Positions 1-6,158 of a stretch of 9,163 nucleotides of DNA are shown here, piece by piece; the stretch's first letter is position 1, and each line of letters starts with the position of its first letter. Source of the stretch: Anaerolineae bacterium. Lineage in GTDB: Bacteria > Chloroflexota > Anaerolineae > B4-G1 > SLSP01. The translations under genes and the position numbers were made by a program. The DNA is taken from the NCBI GenBank assembly GCA_016927095.1, contig JAFGNI010000446.1, forward strand, positions 1-9,163, given 5' to 3'. The notes beneath the pieces were generated by a model. That model worked only from the letters and a program-made list of their open reading frames with translations. It was not told the DNA's origin and ran no database searches.

Positions 1-57
1 CCCCTGCGTGTGATCTCGAACATCGCCGGAGAAGACGAGATCCTTGCCGGATTGTGA
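1..57 (+). CDS. C-terminal end of an unidentified upstream protein (5' partial)
   Basis: Reading from base 1 in frame 1 gives 18 codons ending ...ISNIAGEDEILAGL followed by TGA at 55-57. The tail is too short to recognise. Its stop overlaps the GTG at 54-56 of the next gene in a GTGA arrangement, the same junction seen between the GH42 and TrmH-like genes at 4063-4066. This supports it being a real gene end, cotranscribed and possibly translationally coupled with the enolase-superfamily gene. No function is assigned. Confidence 0.5.
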   Translation, partial: PLRVISNIAGEDEILAGL

Positions 58-1343
58 AAGGACCAGCTGAGAAGATGCCTGCGAGATTACGCGTCACCGG
101 CGTCGAGCGCATTGTGGTGGACGTCCCCTTCACACCCCGCTGCCAAGTATGGAACGCGCGGGAGGTCTGGCAGTGGCGGGTGAGCGAGGTGATCCGCGTG
201 ACCACCGACGTGCCGGACCTTGTGGGCTATGGCGAGACGCTCTTGCACTACACTTGGGGCGTCGTCCCAGAGGATGCCATCGAGCGTGTTAAGGGCAGGA
301 ATCCTGCGGACTTCCTGGGCGATGACGCGCTGGGCGCGGGGCTGCAGATGGCGCTCTACGACCTGGTGGGCAAGGCGCTGGGTGTACCCGCCTACCGGCT
401 CTTCAACCTGCCGCAGGTGCGGAACTGGTGCCCGATCTCCTGGTGGAACATCGACATCCCCCCGGAGGCGTTGGCTGAGGAGGCACGAGACGCGCTGGCC
501 CGCGGCTATACCGCCTACAAGACGAAGGCGCGTCCCTGGTGGGATGTCTATGAGCAGGTGCGGGCCGTTGACGAGGCTATGCCACCGTATTTCGGCCTCG
601 AACTAGACTGGAACCAGATGCTGGTCAACGCCGGCAACGCGACGCCGGTGCTGTCTGAGCTGGACGCCTCAGGCCGAGTCCGCATCTTTGAGTCGCCGAT
701 CCTGCAGCGCGACGTGGAGGGGCTACGGCAGTTGCGGAGCAAGGTCCAGCACCCCATCGCGCTGCACTTCGGCAACCCACCCTTCCCGACGGCGGCCCGC
801 GACGAAGTGTGTGACGGCTTCGTCATCGGCGGCGGGGTAGCGCGGGTACTGCGCCAGGGTGCGCTCGCCGAGGCGTTCGACAAGCCCTTCTGGCTGCAGT
901 TGGTGGGGACGGGATTGACGACGGCACTCTCGCTGCACCTGGGCGCTGTGCTGCCGATGGCCCAGTGGCCTGCCGTCAACTGCTTGAACAACTATGCCGA
1001 CGACCTGCTTGGTGAGCCGCTGACCATCGCCGGCGGCTATGCGCGCGTGCCCGAGGGGCCCGGGCTGGGGATTACGGTCGATGAGGACGCGCTCGTGCGC
1101 CATCGGATGGATCCGCCGTACGCACTGCCCAAACCGCGGCTGCTGCTCTCAGTGATCTGGCCCGGCGGCTTGGTGCGCCACTACGCGGACGTCCATCAGG
1201 TCTGGGACGACGCCTTCATGGGCAATATCCCGGCACAGGCGCGCGGCGTGCGGATGGAGGTGACGCCCGACGATGGCACGCCCGAGTGGGCCGAATTGTA
1301 CGAGCGGGCCGAGGTCGCACCGGTGCACGATGTAACGATGTAG
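54..1343 (+). CDS. Enolase-superfamily protein (mandelate racemase/muconate lactonizing type), atypical third metal site
   Basis: This is a cytoplasmic enolase-fold protein of 429 residues from GTG 54, or 422 from ATG 75. The first 120 or so residues form the capping domain, and a (beta/alpha)7-beta barrel follows. The barrel carries the K-T-K motif (K156, K158) that supplies the catalytic base, a first metal ligand D185 (LELDWNQ) and a second, E213 (FESP). The third ligand, normally Asp or Glu about 25 residues later, falls on H238 (ALHFGN). Family members abstract a proton alpha to a carboxylate, commonly in dehydration or epimerisation of sugar acids; the substrate here cannot be read from sequence. 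After the barrel there is an extra C-terminal tail of about 65 residues (WPGG, HYAD, GNIP). The start is uncertain: GTG 54 overlaps the upstream stop but has no clear ribosome site, while ATG 75 has AAAGGA at a rather long 12-nt spacing and gives a more typical N-terminus (MPARLRVTGVE). The neighbours suggest sugar catabolism. Confidence 0.85.
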   Translation: MKGPAEKMPARLRVTGVERIVVDVPFTPRCQVWNAREVWQWRVSEVIRVTTDVPDLVGYGETLLHYTWGVVPEDAIERVKGRNPADFLGDDALGAGLQMALYDLVGKALGVPAYRLFNLPQVRNWCPISWWNIDIPPEALAEEARDALARGYTAYKTKARPWWDVYEQVRAVDEAMPPYFGLELDWNQMLVNAGNATPVLSELDASGRVRIFESPILQRDVEGLRQLRSKVQHPIALHFGNPPFPTAARDEVCDGFVIGGGVARVLRQGALAEAFDKPFWLQLVGTGLTTALSLHLGAVLPMAQWPAVNCLNNYADDLLGEPLTIAGGYARVPEGPGLGITVDEDALVRHRMDPPYALPKPRLLLSVIWPGGLVRHYADVHQVWDDAFMGNIPAQARGVRMEVTPDDGTPEWAELYERAEVAPVHDVTM

Positions 1344-1438
1344 GCTAGCCTGTCTAGGCCGGCGTGTCGGCCCGCCGCCCAATCAGTGTAGGCGGTGCTC
1401 TGCCACACGTTGTTCGTGACGTGCGGTTCACTCTTCAA

Positions 1439-1513
1439 GCCGGATCTGTGATCCGGCGGCCTTGACACTGCGGTCAGGCGCATTGAAAGAGGCGCGGCGG
1501 ATCACAGATCCGC
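1439..1513. repeat. Nested palindromic repeat pair between the enolase-family and creatininase-family genes
   Basis: Two perfect hairpins share one core in opposite orientation. The first (1439-1457) is GCCGGATC-TGT-GATCCGGC, with an 8-bp stem. The second (1497-1513) is GCGGATC-ACA-GATCCGC, with a 7-bp stem. The 15-nt cores at 1441-1455 and 1498-1512 are exact reverse complements, so the RNA could form either two short hairpins or one long stem with a 42-nt loop. The loop contains TTGACA at 1462-1467, a perfect sigma70 -35 hexamer, but I see no good -10 at the right distance. The layout resembles paired REP-type (BIME-like) elements. An operator or terminator role is also possible, although no T-run follows either hairpin. 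The rest of the gap 1344-1577 shows nothing else beyond short palindromes near the stop. Confidence 0.7.
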
Positions 1514-1577
1514 TTGGAACTGTTTAGGAGATTGCTGCGCCTCAGTCGATGCGCCCTGAGACGCTAGGGGGATTGAC

Positions 1578-2357
1578 ATGGACTATGGGACCTTTCGTTG
1601 GCCACAGATAGCGGAGATGACGGACAAGGTGGTCGTGCTGCCGCTGGGGTCGCTGGAGCAGCACGGGCACCACCTCCCCCTGCTGACCGACTCGCTGATC
1701 TGCAGCGAGGTCGTGACGCGGGCGCAGGCGAAGCTTGGGGAGCTCGCCCTCTTCCTGCCCTTGGTCTGGACCGGCGCGTCGGAGCACCACACCCGGTTCC
1801 CGGGCACCGTGACGGTCAGCCACGAGACCTATATCGCTATGCTGGACGATATCATGGAGAGCCTGATCGGCCACGGGTTTAGACGGATCCTGTTGCTCAA
1901 CGCCCACGGCGGCAATGCGCTTCCGGGCAAGAGCGCGCTCTACCGGGTGCAGATGCGCCACCGGGATCGACGCGACGTGTGGTTGGTCTTTGCAACGTGG
2001 TATGAGCTGGCGGCTGCGCAGATCGCGGCGGTGCCGGGGCTGGAACAGGACCACGTCACCCATGCCTGCGAGCTGGAGACCAGCATGATCCTCCGCCTGC
2101 GACCCGAGCTGGTGGATCTCGAGGCAGCCCGCGGGGCTATTGTGCCCTTTGACTCGGCCTTCTACGCGCCTGACTCGCGCCGGGCCAGTCGTGTGACGGT
2201 CACGCGTCCCTTTGACCATATCAGCGTGACGGGCGGCTACGGACATCCGGAACTGGCGACGGCGGAGAAGGGCGAGGCGTTGTTCACCGCGGTGGTGGAC
2301 GAGGTCGTGGCGTTGGTACAGGAAGTGGCTGATTGGGAGACATTGCAGCCCAAGTGA
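1578..2357 (+). CDS. Creatininase-family metal-dependent amidohydrolase
   Basis: This 259-residue protein matches the creatininase (creatinine amidohydrolase) family along its full, normal length. The metal-site motifs are in order: LPLGSLEQHGHHLP (E27, H29), LLTD (D38), NAHGGN (H110) and HACELETS (E165 or E167). The region EHHTRFPGT (about 69-76) is also a family hallmark. Characterised relatives cleave cyclic or linear amide bonds using two metal ions, including creatininase and the archaeal formylamide hydrolase ArfB; the mycofactocin peptidase MftE is in the same family. None of these specific roles is supported by neighbours here. The position beside sugar-catabolic genes suggests an amide or lactone derived from a carbohydrate, which is inference. 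ATG 1578 is preceded by AGGGGGA at 5-nt spacing, so the start is secure. No signal peptide is visible. Confidence 0.9.
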   Translation: MDYGTFRWPQIAEMTDKVVVLPLGSLEQHGHHLPLLTDSLICSEVVTRAQAKLGELALFLPLVWTGASEHHTRFPGTVTVSHETYIAMLDDIMESLIGHGFRRILLLNAHGGNALPGKSALYRVQMRHRDRRDVWLVFATWYELAAAQIAAVPGLEQDHVTHACELETSMILRLRPELVDLEAARGAIVPFDSAFYAPDSRRASRVTVTRPFDHISVTGGYGHPELATAEKGEALFTAVVDEVVALVQEVADWETLQPK

Positions 2358-2443
2358 CCGGTTGCCGACAGCCGTCCGGCTATCTTCGACACGGGTACCG
2401 GTGGTCGGCACTGTTTATGTAGTCTATCTTGAGGACAAGTGAT

Positions 2444-4066
2444 ATGAGACTGGGTGTAGCATACTATCCGGAGCTGAGAGATCCGGCATCGTGGGCGGGA
2501 GACTTTGCGCTGATGCGCGACGCCGGGATAGAACGTATCCGCATGGCGGAGTTTGCGTGGTCGACAATGGAGCCTGCCCCAGGTGCGTATGCGTGGGAGT
2601 GGCTCGACGAGGCTATCGCGCTGGCCGCCGCATACGGCATCGAGACGGTGCTCTGCACGCCGACGGCATGCCCGCCGGTCTGGCTTGTCGAGGCGCATCC
2701 AGACATCTTGCCGGTGGACCGCTACGGGCGACGGACCGGATTCGGGGCACGGCAGCACCGTTGTTACAATGCGCCGGCCTACCAGATGTACGCGGGCGAC
2801 ATCGTGAATGCGATGGCGGAGCGATATGGGCAGCACCCGCACGTGGTGGCTTGGCAGCTTGACAACGAGCTAGGCGGTGAGCAGAAGCGCTGCTACTGCG
2901 ACGAGTGCCGGGCAGCATTCCAAGCCCATCTTGCGGGCGAGTATGGATCGCTAGAGGCCCTGAACGAGAGCTGGGGTACCGCCTTCTGGTCGCAGACCTA
3001 TACGTCATGGGGGCAGATCCCGGTGCCGGTGGCCCACGCTGCCGACCTGCCGATGCGCCACCATCCCAGCCTGGAGTTGGCCTTCTCCCGGTTCTCGTCG
3101 CGCGTCATCACCGATTTCGCCCATCACCAGGCTGCCATTCTCCGGGCGTTTACCGGGGAGCGCCCCATCACGACGAATGCCTTTATGTTCCGGTGGGGGG
3201 ACAACGTCAACTGGTATGCGCTCTTCGATGGGCTCGATGCCGTGGGGATCGATCTCTACACAACGCAGGACTATGAGATCGGCTTCTACGCGGACTTCTG
3301 CCGGGGTATGGGCGTGCCCCTCTGGGTGATGGAATACGGCGCACAGCTTGAGAACCTGGCGACAGGGCTTAGCCTGCTGGCGGAGCGCGGTTGTGACTGG
3401 ACCTTCCTCTTCAAGTTCAACCCGACGCCCGCAGGACAGGAACAGAGCATGAAACAGCTGCTGACGGTGACGGGAGCGCCGGCGCCCAACTTCCACGTGC
3501 TCAAGGACTGGGCACAAACCCACCAGACAGAGGCGCCCCCTGCACCTGAGGCGCCGGCAGTGGGCTTGCTATACGATTTCGACAGCGCATGGGTACGTGC
3601 GATTGATGCGCGGCAGGCGCCGCAAGCCCAAGACTGGGTCTATGCCCACGACATGGTGCACGTGGTCTACCGGACGCTTTTCGAGCTGGGCTATCCGGTG
3701 CGTGTCGTACGTTCCCCGGACATGCTCGACGGTTTGGATGCGCTCGTTGTCCCGTGGTGCCAGGTCTATGATGGGCAGCTGGAAGCGGCCCTGATTGAGT
3801 TCGTCCGTGCGGGTGGCATCCTGCTGGTCACGCACGATCTCTTCCACAAAGACCATGACAATGCCTACCTCACATCCGTCCCGCCGATCTATAGAGAGCT
3901 GTTGGCGTGGGTAGAAGCGGACTTCATCGAGCCGGGCGAGTCCCCGGTCGTGCAGGCAGCTGAGGTCGGCGCGGGGCAGGCATGGATGGTGCGCGCAGAT
4001 ATGACGCGCGAGGAGTGGCTTGCCGTCATGCAAGTGGCACTAGAGGAAGGGCCGGCAGGCCAGTGA
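2444..4066 (+). CDS. GH42 beta-galactosidase, short C-terminus
   Basis: This is a glycoside hydrolase family 42 enzyme of 540 residues that hydrolyses terminal beta-galactosides (in some homologues alpha-L-arabinosides). The N-terminal barrel (about 1-355) opens with RLGVAYYPE and includes FAWSTMEP. The acid/base glutamate is E142 (QLDNELG) and the nucleophile is E297 (VMEYG). C107, C150, C152 and C155 (RCYCDECR) reproduce the zinc-binding cysteine set known from thermophilic GH42 enzymes. A glutamine-amidotransferase-like trimerisation domain follows (about 372-480). The chain then ends about 100 or more residues earlier than typical GH42 proteins (about 650-690), so the small beta-sandwich domain C appears to be missing. 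A longer reading from TTG 2429 is possible, but ATG 2444 has GAGGA at 8-nt spacing and fits the family start. The stop overlaps the next gene in a GTGA junction. No signal peptide is seen, so the enzyme is probably cytoplasmic. Confidence 0.93.
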   Translation: MRLGVAYYPELRDPASWAGDFALMRDAGIERIRMAEFAWSTMEPAPGAYAWEWLDEAIALAAAYGIETVLCTPTACPPVWLVEAHPDILPVDRYGRRTGFGARQHRCYNAPAYQMYAGDIVNAMAERYGQHPHVVAWQLDNELGGEQKRCYCDECRAAFQAHLAGEYGSLEALNESWGTAFWSQTYTSWGQIPVPVAHAADLPMRHHPSLELAFSRFSSRVITDFAHHQAAILRAFTGERPITTNAFMFRWGDNVNWYALFDGLDAVGIDLYTTQDYEIGFYADFCRGMGVPLWVMEYGAQLENLATGLSLLAERGCDWTFLFKFNPTPAGQEQSMKQLLTVTGAPAPNFHVLKDWAQTHQTEAPPAPEAPAVGLLYDFDSAWVRAIDARQAPQAQDWVYAHDMVHVVYRTLFELGYPVRVVRSPDMLDGLDALVVPWCQVYDGQLEAALIEFVRAGGILLVTHDLFHKDHDNAYLTSVPPIYRELLAWVEADFIEPGESPVVQAAEVGAGQAWMVRADMTREEWLAVMQVALEEGPAGQ

Positions 4067-4902
4067 TCACCTCGCTGAAGAACGAGAAGATCAAGTTGAT
4101 CCGCAGCGTGATGACCAACCGGCGCCGCCGGACGCAGGAGGGTGTGTTTTTCATCGAAGGGGTTCACGCTGTGACCGCAGCCTATGAGGAGGGGTGGAAA
4201 ATCCGGTGGTTGATCTACGACCCGGCGACGGTTCAGACCGGCTGGGCCTGGCAAATTATCGCCCGTACGCCGCCGGAGGCACGACTGGAGGTCAGCACGT
4301 ATGTCCTTGAGCAACTCAGCGACCGCTCGTCACCTTCTGAGCTTCTAGCCATCGTCGTACAACGCCCGGACGATCTGGCGCGGTTGCCGGTTGAGGAAGA
4401 CCTGCTGATGCTGTTGCTGGATCGCCCGCACAACCCGGGGAATCTGGGGAGTATGATCCGCTCGGCAGATGCCCTTGGTGCTCAGGGCGTGATCATCACG
4501 GGACATGCCGCCGACATCTACGATCCGAAGACCGTGCGGGCCAGCATGGGTTCGCTTTTCGTGAAATCCGCGGTCGCCGTACAGCGGCATGAGGTGCTGG
4601 AGGCGTGGCTTGCGGAGGTGCGCGCCAAGTTGGGACGTCTGCAGGTGGTCGCGACCAGCGCGCACGTGGACACGCCGCTTTATGAGCACGACCTTACCGG
4701 GCCGACGATCTTGGCCATCGGCAACGAGGCTGCCGGCATCAGCAGCTACTTCGAGGCGCTGTGCGATCACCTGGTGACCATCCCGATGTCGCCGGAGGTG
4801 GCGACGTCGCTGAACGCGTCGGTGGCTGCATCGATCTTTCTGTATGAGGCGTCGCGACAGCGGGCACAACAGAAGGGATACGGGAAAGGGGAAAGGGGAT
4901 AA
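4063..4902 (+). CDS. TrmH/SpoU-family RNA 2'-O-methyltransferase
   Basis: This 279-residue SAM-dependent SPOUT methyltransferase probably modifies a ribose 2'-OH in rRNA. An N-terminal substrate-binding domain (about 1-95, including GVFFIEGVHAV) is followed by the knotted catalytic domain. Its three SpoU motifs are intact: DRPHNPGNLGSMIRSADALG (N127, R133), ILAIGNEAAGIS (N221, E222) and IPMSPEVATSLNASVAAS (S249, L250, N251). The architecture is that of RlmB or TsnR-like enzymes, but the exact target nucleotide cannot be read. A longer reading from ATG 3982 would run through 81 bp of the GH42 gene in another frame and adds non-homologous residues. GTG 4063 overlaps the GH42 stop (GTGA) and starts directly at VITSLKNEKIK, which fits the family, so I chose it. 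The C-terminal tail (QQKGYGKGERG) is encoded by a purine-rich tract that doubles as the ribosome site region of the next gene. Confidence 0.92.
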   Translation: MITSLKNEKIKLIRSVMTNRRRRTQEGVFFIEGVHAVTAAYEEGWKIRWLIYDPATVQTGWAWQIIARTPPEARLEVSTYVLEQLSDRSSPSELLAIVVQRPDDLARLPVEEDLLMLLLDRPHNPGNLGSMIRSADALGAQGVIITGHAADIYDPKTVRASMGSLFVKSAVAVQRHEVLEAWLAEVRAKLGRLQVVATSAHVDTPLYEHDLTGPTILAIGNEAAGISSYFEALCDHLVTIPMSPEVATSLNASVAASIFLYEASRQRAQQKGYGKGERG

Positions 4903-4907
4903 GGGAG

Positions 4908-5696
4908 ATGGGGATCACGATACAGGATGTGATCGACAGGATTCTGGACCGGATTCCGGGTGGGCGGCTGGCGGAGACGGTAGATACGGTGAAGTGTGGG
5001 GATCCGGCGCAGGAGGTCACGGGGATCGTCACGACGTTTTTGGCCAGCCAGGCGGTGATCGAGCGGGCAGCGGCACTGGGCGCGAACTTCATCATCACCC
5101 ACGAGCCGACGTTCTACAACCACCTCGATGAGACGGAGGCTTTGGCGGATGATTCCATCTACCAGGCGAAGCGGCGGCTGTTGGATGAGCACAGCATCGT
5201 GGTGTGGCGGTTCCACGATCACTGGCACCGCCATGAACCCGATGGGATCGAGATCGGCGTGGTACGGGCGCTGGGATGGGAGTCATATGTGAACGGTGAT
5301 GGTCCCACGATCACGATTCCCGAGACCACCGTGGGTGACCTGGCCCGCTATGTGAAGCAGGCTTTGGATATCGACACCGTCCGCGTCGTCGGTGACCCGG
5401 CGATGCCTTGCCGCAACGTCAGCTTGATGGTGGGAGCAGCGCCGGCTAAGTGGCAGCTGGCAGCCCTGGGCAGGGACGATGTCGACGTGATGTTGGCGGG
5501 CGAGGTGCGCGAGTGGGAGACCTCGGAGTACGCGCGGGACGCGGTGTTCCAGGGGCGACCGAAGGCGCTGATCGTCCTGGGCCACGCTAAGAGCGAGGAA
5601 CCGGGTATGGCCTATCTTGTGGAGTGGCTGCAGCCGCTGGTGCCGGGGGTAACGATCACGCATGTGCCCGTCGGAGATGCGTTTGTCTATCTGTGA
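4908..5696 (+). CDS. NIF3/DUF34-family dinuclear metal-centre protein
   Basis: This 262-residue protein belongs to the NIF3 (DUF34) family, which forms toroidal hexamers with a dinuclear metal site. The molecular function of the family is not settled. It begins with IQDVIDRILDRIP and has the site motif ITHEPTFYNHLD (H65, E66), then FHDHWH (H103, D104), AGEVREW (E199) and GHAKSE (H226, E230, matching the H-x3-E pair of E. coli YbgI). The usual HHP is HEP here, so the second histidine is replaced by glutamate. Family members commonly carry a PII-like insert; the length here indicates only a compact middle segment. ATG 4908 is 5 bp after the TrmH-like stop and is served by AGGGG at 9-nt spacing, so the gene is cotranscribed with its two upstream neighbours. 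Confidence 0.88.
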   Translation: MGITIQDVIDRILDRIPGGRLAETVDTVKCGDPAQEVTGIVTTFLASQAVIERAAALGANFIITHEPTFYNHLDETEALADDSIYQAKRRLLDEHSIVVWRFHDHWHRHEPDGIEIGVVRALGWESYVNGDGPTITIPETTVGDLARYVKQALDIDTVRVVGDPAMPCRNVSLMVGAAPAKWQLAALGRDDVDVMLAGEVREWETSEYARDAVFQGRPKALIVLGHAKSEEPGMAYLVEWLQPLVPGVTITHVPVGDAFVYL

Positions 5697-5738
5697 CCTT
5701 TAGGAATGCGCTAGGGCCTAACCGACGTATTCTCGGAA

Positions 5739-5757
5739 GGCGGCTCAGCTAGCCGCC
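5739..5757. repeat. 7-bp stem hairpin GGCGGCT-CAGCT-AGCCGCC
   Basis: A perfect inverted repeat lies 43 bp after the NIF3-family stop: GGCGGCT at 5739-5745, loop CAGCT and AGCCGCC at 5751-5757. No T-run follows on the + strand. The flanking CCTACAT gives it the look of a dispersed 'TAGGGCGGC' palindrome, a type I associate with Chloroflexota genomes; that association is from memory and unchecked. It could help end the GH42-TrmH-NIF3 transcript or be a repeat insertion. Confidence 0.5.
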
Positions 5758-5788
5758 CTACATAGCGCAGGTCGGTACCAGGGCTATC

Positions 5789-5822
5789 TTCGCAGGCCGA
5801 AACGTCGTTTTCGGCCTGCGAA
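5789..5822. repeat. 14-bp perfect inverted repeat with 6-nt loop
   Basis: TTCGCAGGCCGAAA at 5789-5802 pairs perfectly with TTTCGGCCTGCGAA at 5809-5822 around the loop CGTCGT. The hairpin is strong and reads equally on both strands. It lies just beyond the C-terminal end of the ABC-transporter remnant on the minus strand, where a bidirectional terminator between convergent genes would be expected. It has no long T-tract on either side, so a REP-like palindromic element is an equal explanation. Confidence 0.75.
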
Positions 5823-6008
5823 TCCGCCTTCGTGAGCTCGAGCCGGCGCTGGTAACGCTGGCTATAGAGGCGGTCACGGGAGAGAAGGTCCTCGTGATCG
5901 CCGATCTCCCGGTTGTAGCCGTTCTCCAGCGCGATGATCTTGTCCGCGCTGCGGATGGTGCTAAGACGGTGGGTGGTCATCTCCTCTAGCCCGCCTCTGC
6001 CCTGTCGC

Positions 6009-6049
6009 TTTCGGAAAATCCGATTGCGCATAAACTAATCCGCAAACGG
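6009..6049 (+). promoter_or_regulatory. Candidate promoter/operator region of the GH3 gene
   Basis: An imperfect 9-bp inverted repeat, CCGATTGCG (6020-6028) and CGCAAACGG (6041-6049), matches at 8 of 9 positions around a 12-nt AT-richer spacer. TTTCGG (6009-6014) and TAAACT (6031-6036) are 16 bp apart and could serve as weak -35 and -10 boxes, placing the inverted repeat over the promoter as a repressor site would be. It lies 110 bp before the GH3 start. The rest of 5981-6158 shows nothing recognisable except the strong ribosome site GGAAGGAG at 6145-6152. Both promoter and operator are inferred by eye. Confidence 0.25.
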
Positions 6050-6158
6050 TGAACGAGACTTAGCCGAAGGTGAGAGATACACACGCTCGCAACAAGCGGC
6101 GCAGCCGTATCCACCACGGAGGCCATCGCCTGCATCACTGGCCCGGAAGGAGAGACAT

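Larger units (their letters stand above)
5711..5980 (-). pseudogene. Severed C-terminal fragment of an ABC exporter ATPase
   Basis: On the minus strand, 5980 down to about 5834 encodes MTTHRLSTIRSADKIIAL and continues through ENG, IGDHEDLL and LYSQRYQRRLEL. This is the H-loop (switch histidine, THRLST) and the last helix region of a multidrug or lipid-type ABC transporter nucleotide-binding domain. Everything upstream is absent: the membrane domain, Walker A, signature and Walker B. An open frame extends the fragment 5' to an ATG at 6031, but those 17 residues (RNRIFRKRQ...) do not resemble an ABC protein. Downstream, the frame runs on through both hairpin repeats to a stop at 5711. A few dozen conserved residues cannot form a working ATPase, so this is a relic left by deletion or rearrangement. 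The break is near 5981. Confidence 0.82.

Noticed and set aside
1342..1372. Palindrome AGGCTAGCCT at the enolase-family stop and a weak GGCCG/CGGCC hairpin after it
   Set aside because: The stems are short, have no T-run and are common by chance in GC-rich DNA, so they are not supported as a terminator.
2357..2402. Two ACCGGT palindromes and short complementary GCCGAC/GTCGGC words in the creatininase-GH42 gap
   Set aside because: The order of the words does not allow a nested stem, and the units are only 6 bp long.
1542..2411. Long open frame on the minus strand opposite the creatininase-family gene (289 codons)
   Set aside because: It is antisense to a gene with clear family motifs. Its translation is rich in Arg, His and Gln with no recognisable domain, as expected from a GC-rich shadow frame.
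2429..2443. TTG start for GH42
   Set aside because: ATG 2444 has GAGGA at good spacing, and MRLGVAYYPE matches the usual GH42 N-terminus.
3982..4062. Upstream extension of the methyltransferase gene to ATG 3982
   Set aside because: The added 27 residues overlap GH42 coding sequence in another frame and look like an out-of-frame translation (Arg/Gly/Ala rich). GTG 4063 fits the family start.
4870..4916. Purine-rich tract with repeated GGGAAAGG units
   Set aside because: It encodes the hydrophilic tail of the methyltransferase and supplies the ribosome site of the NIF3-family gene. No independent element is needed to explain it.
5981..6031. In-frame extension of the ABC fragment to an ATG at 6031, as an intact small protein
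   Set aside because: The extra residues show no ABC homology and no catalytic motifs, so a random open extension of a relic is simpler than a functional gene.
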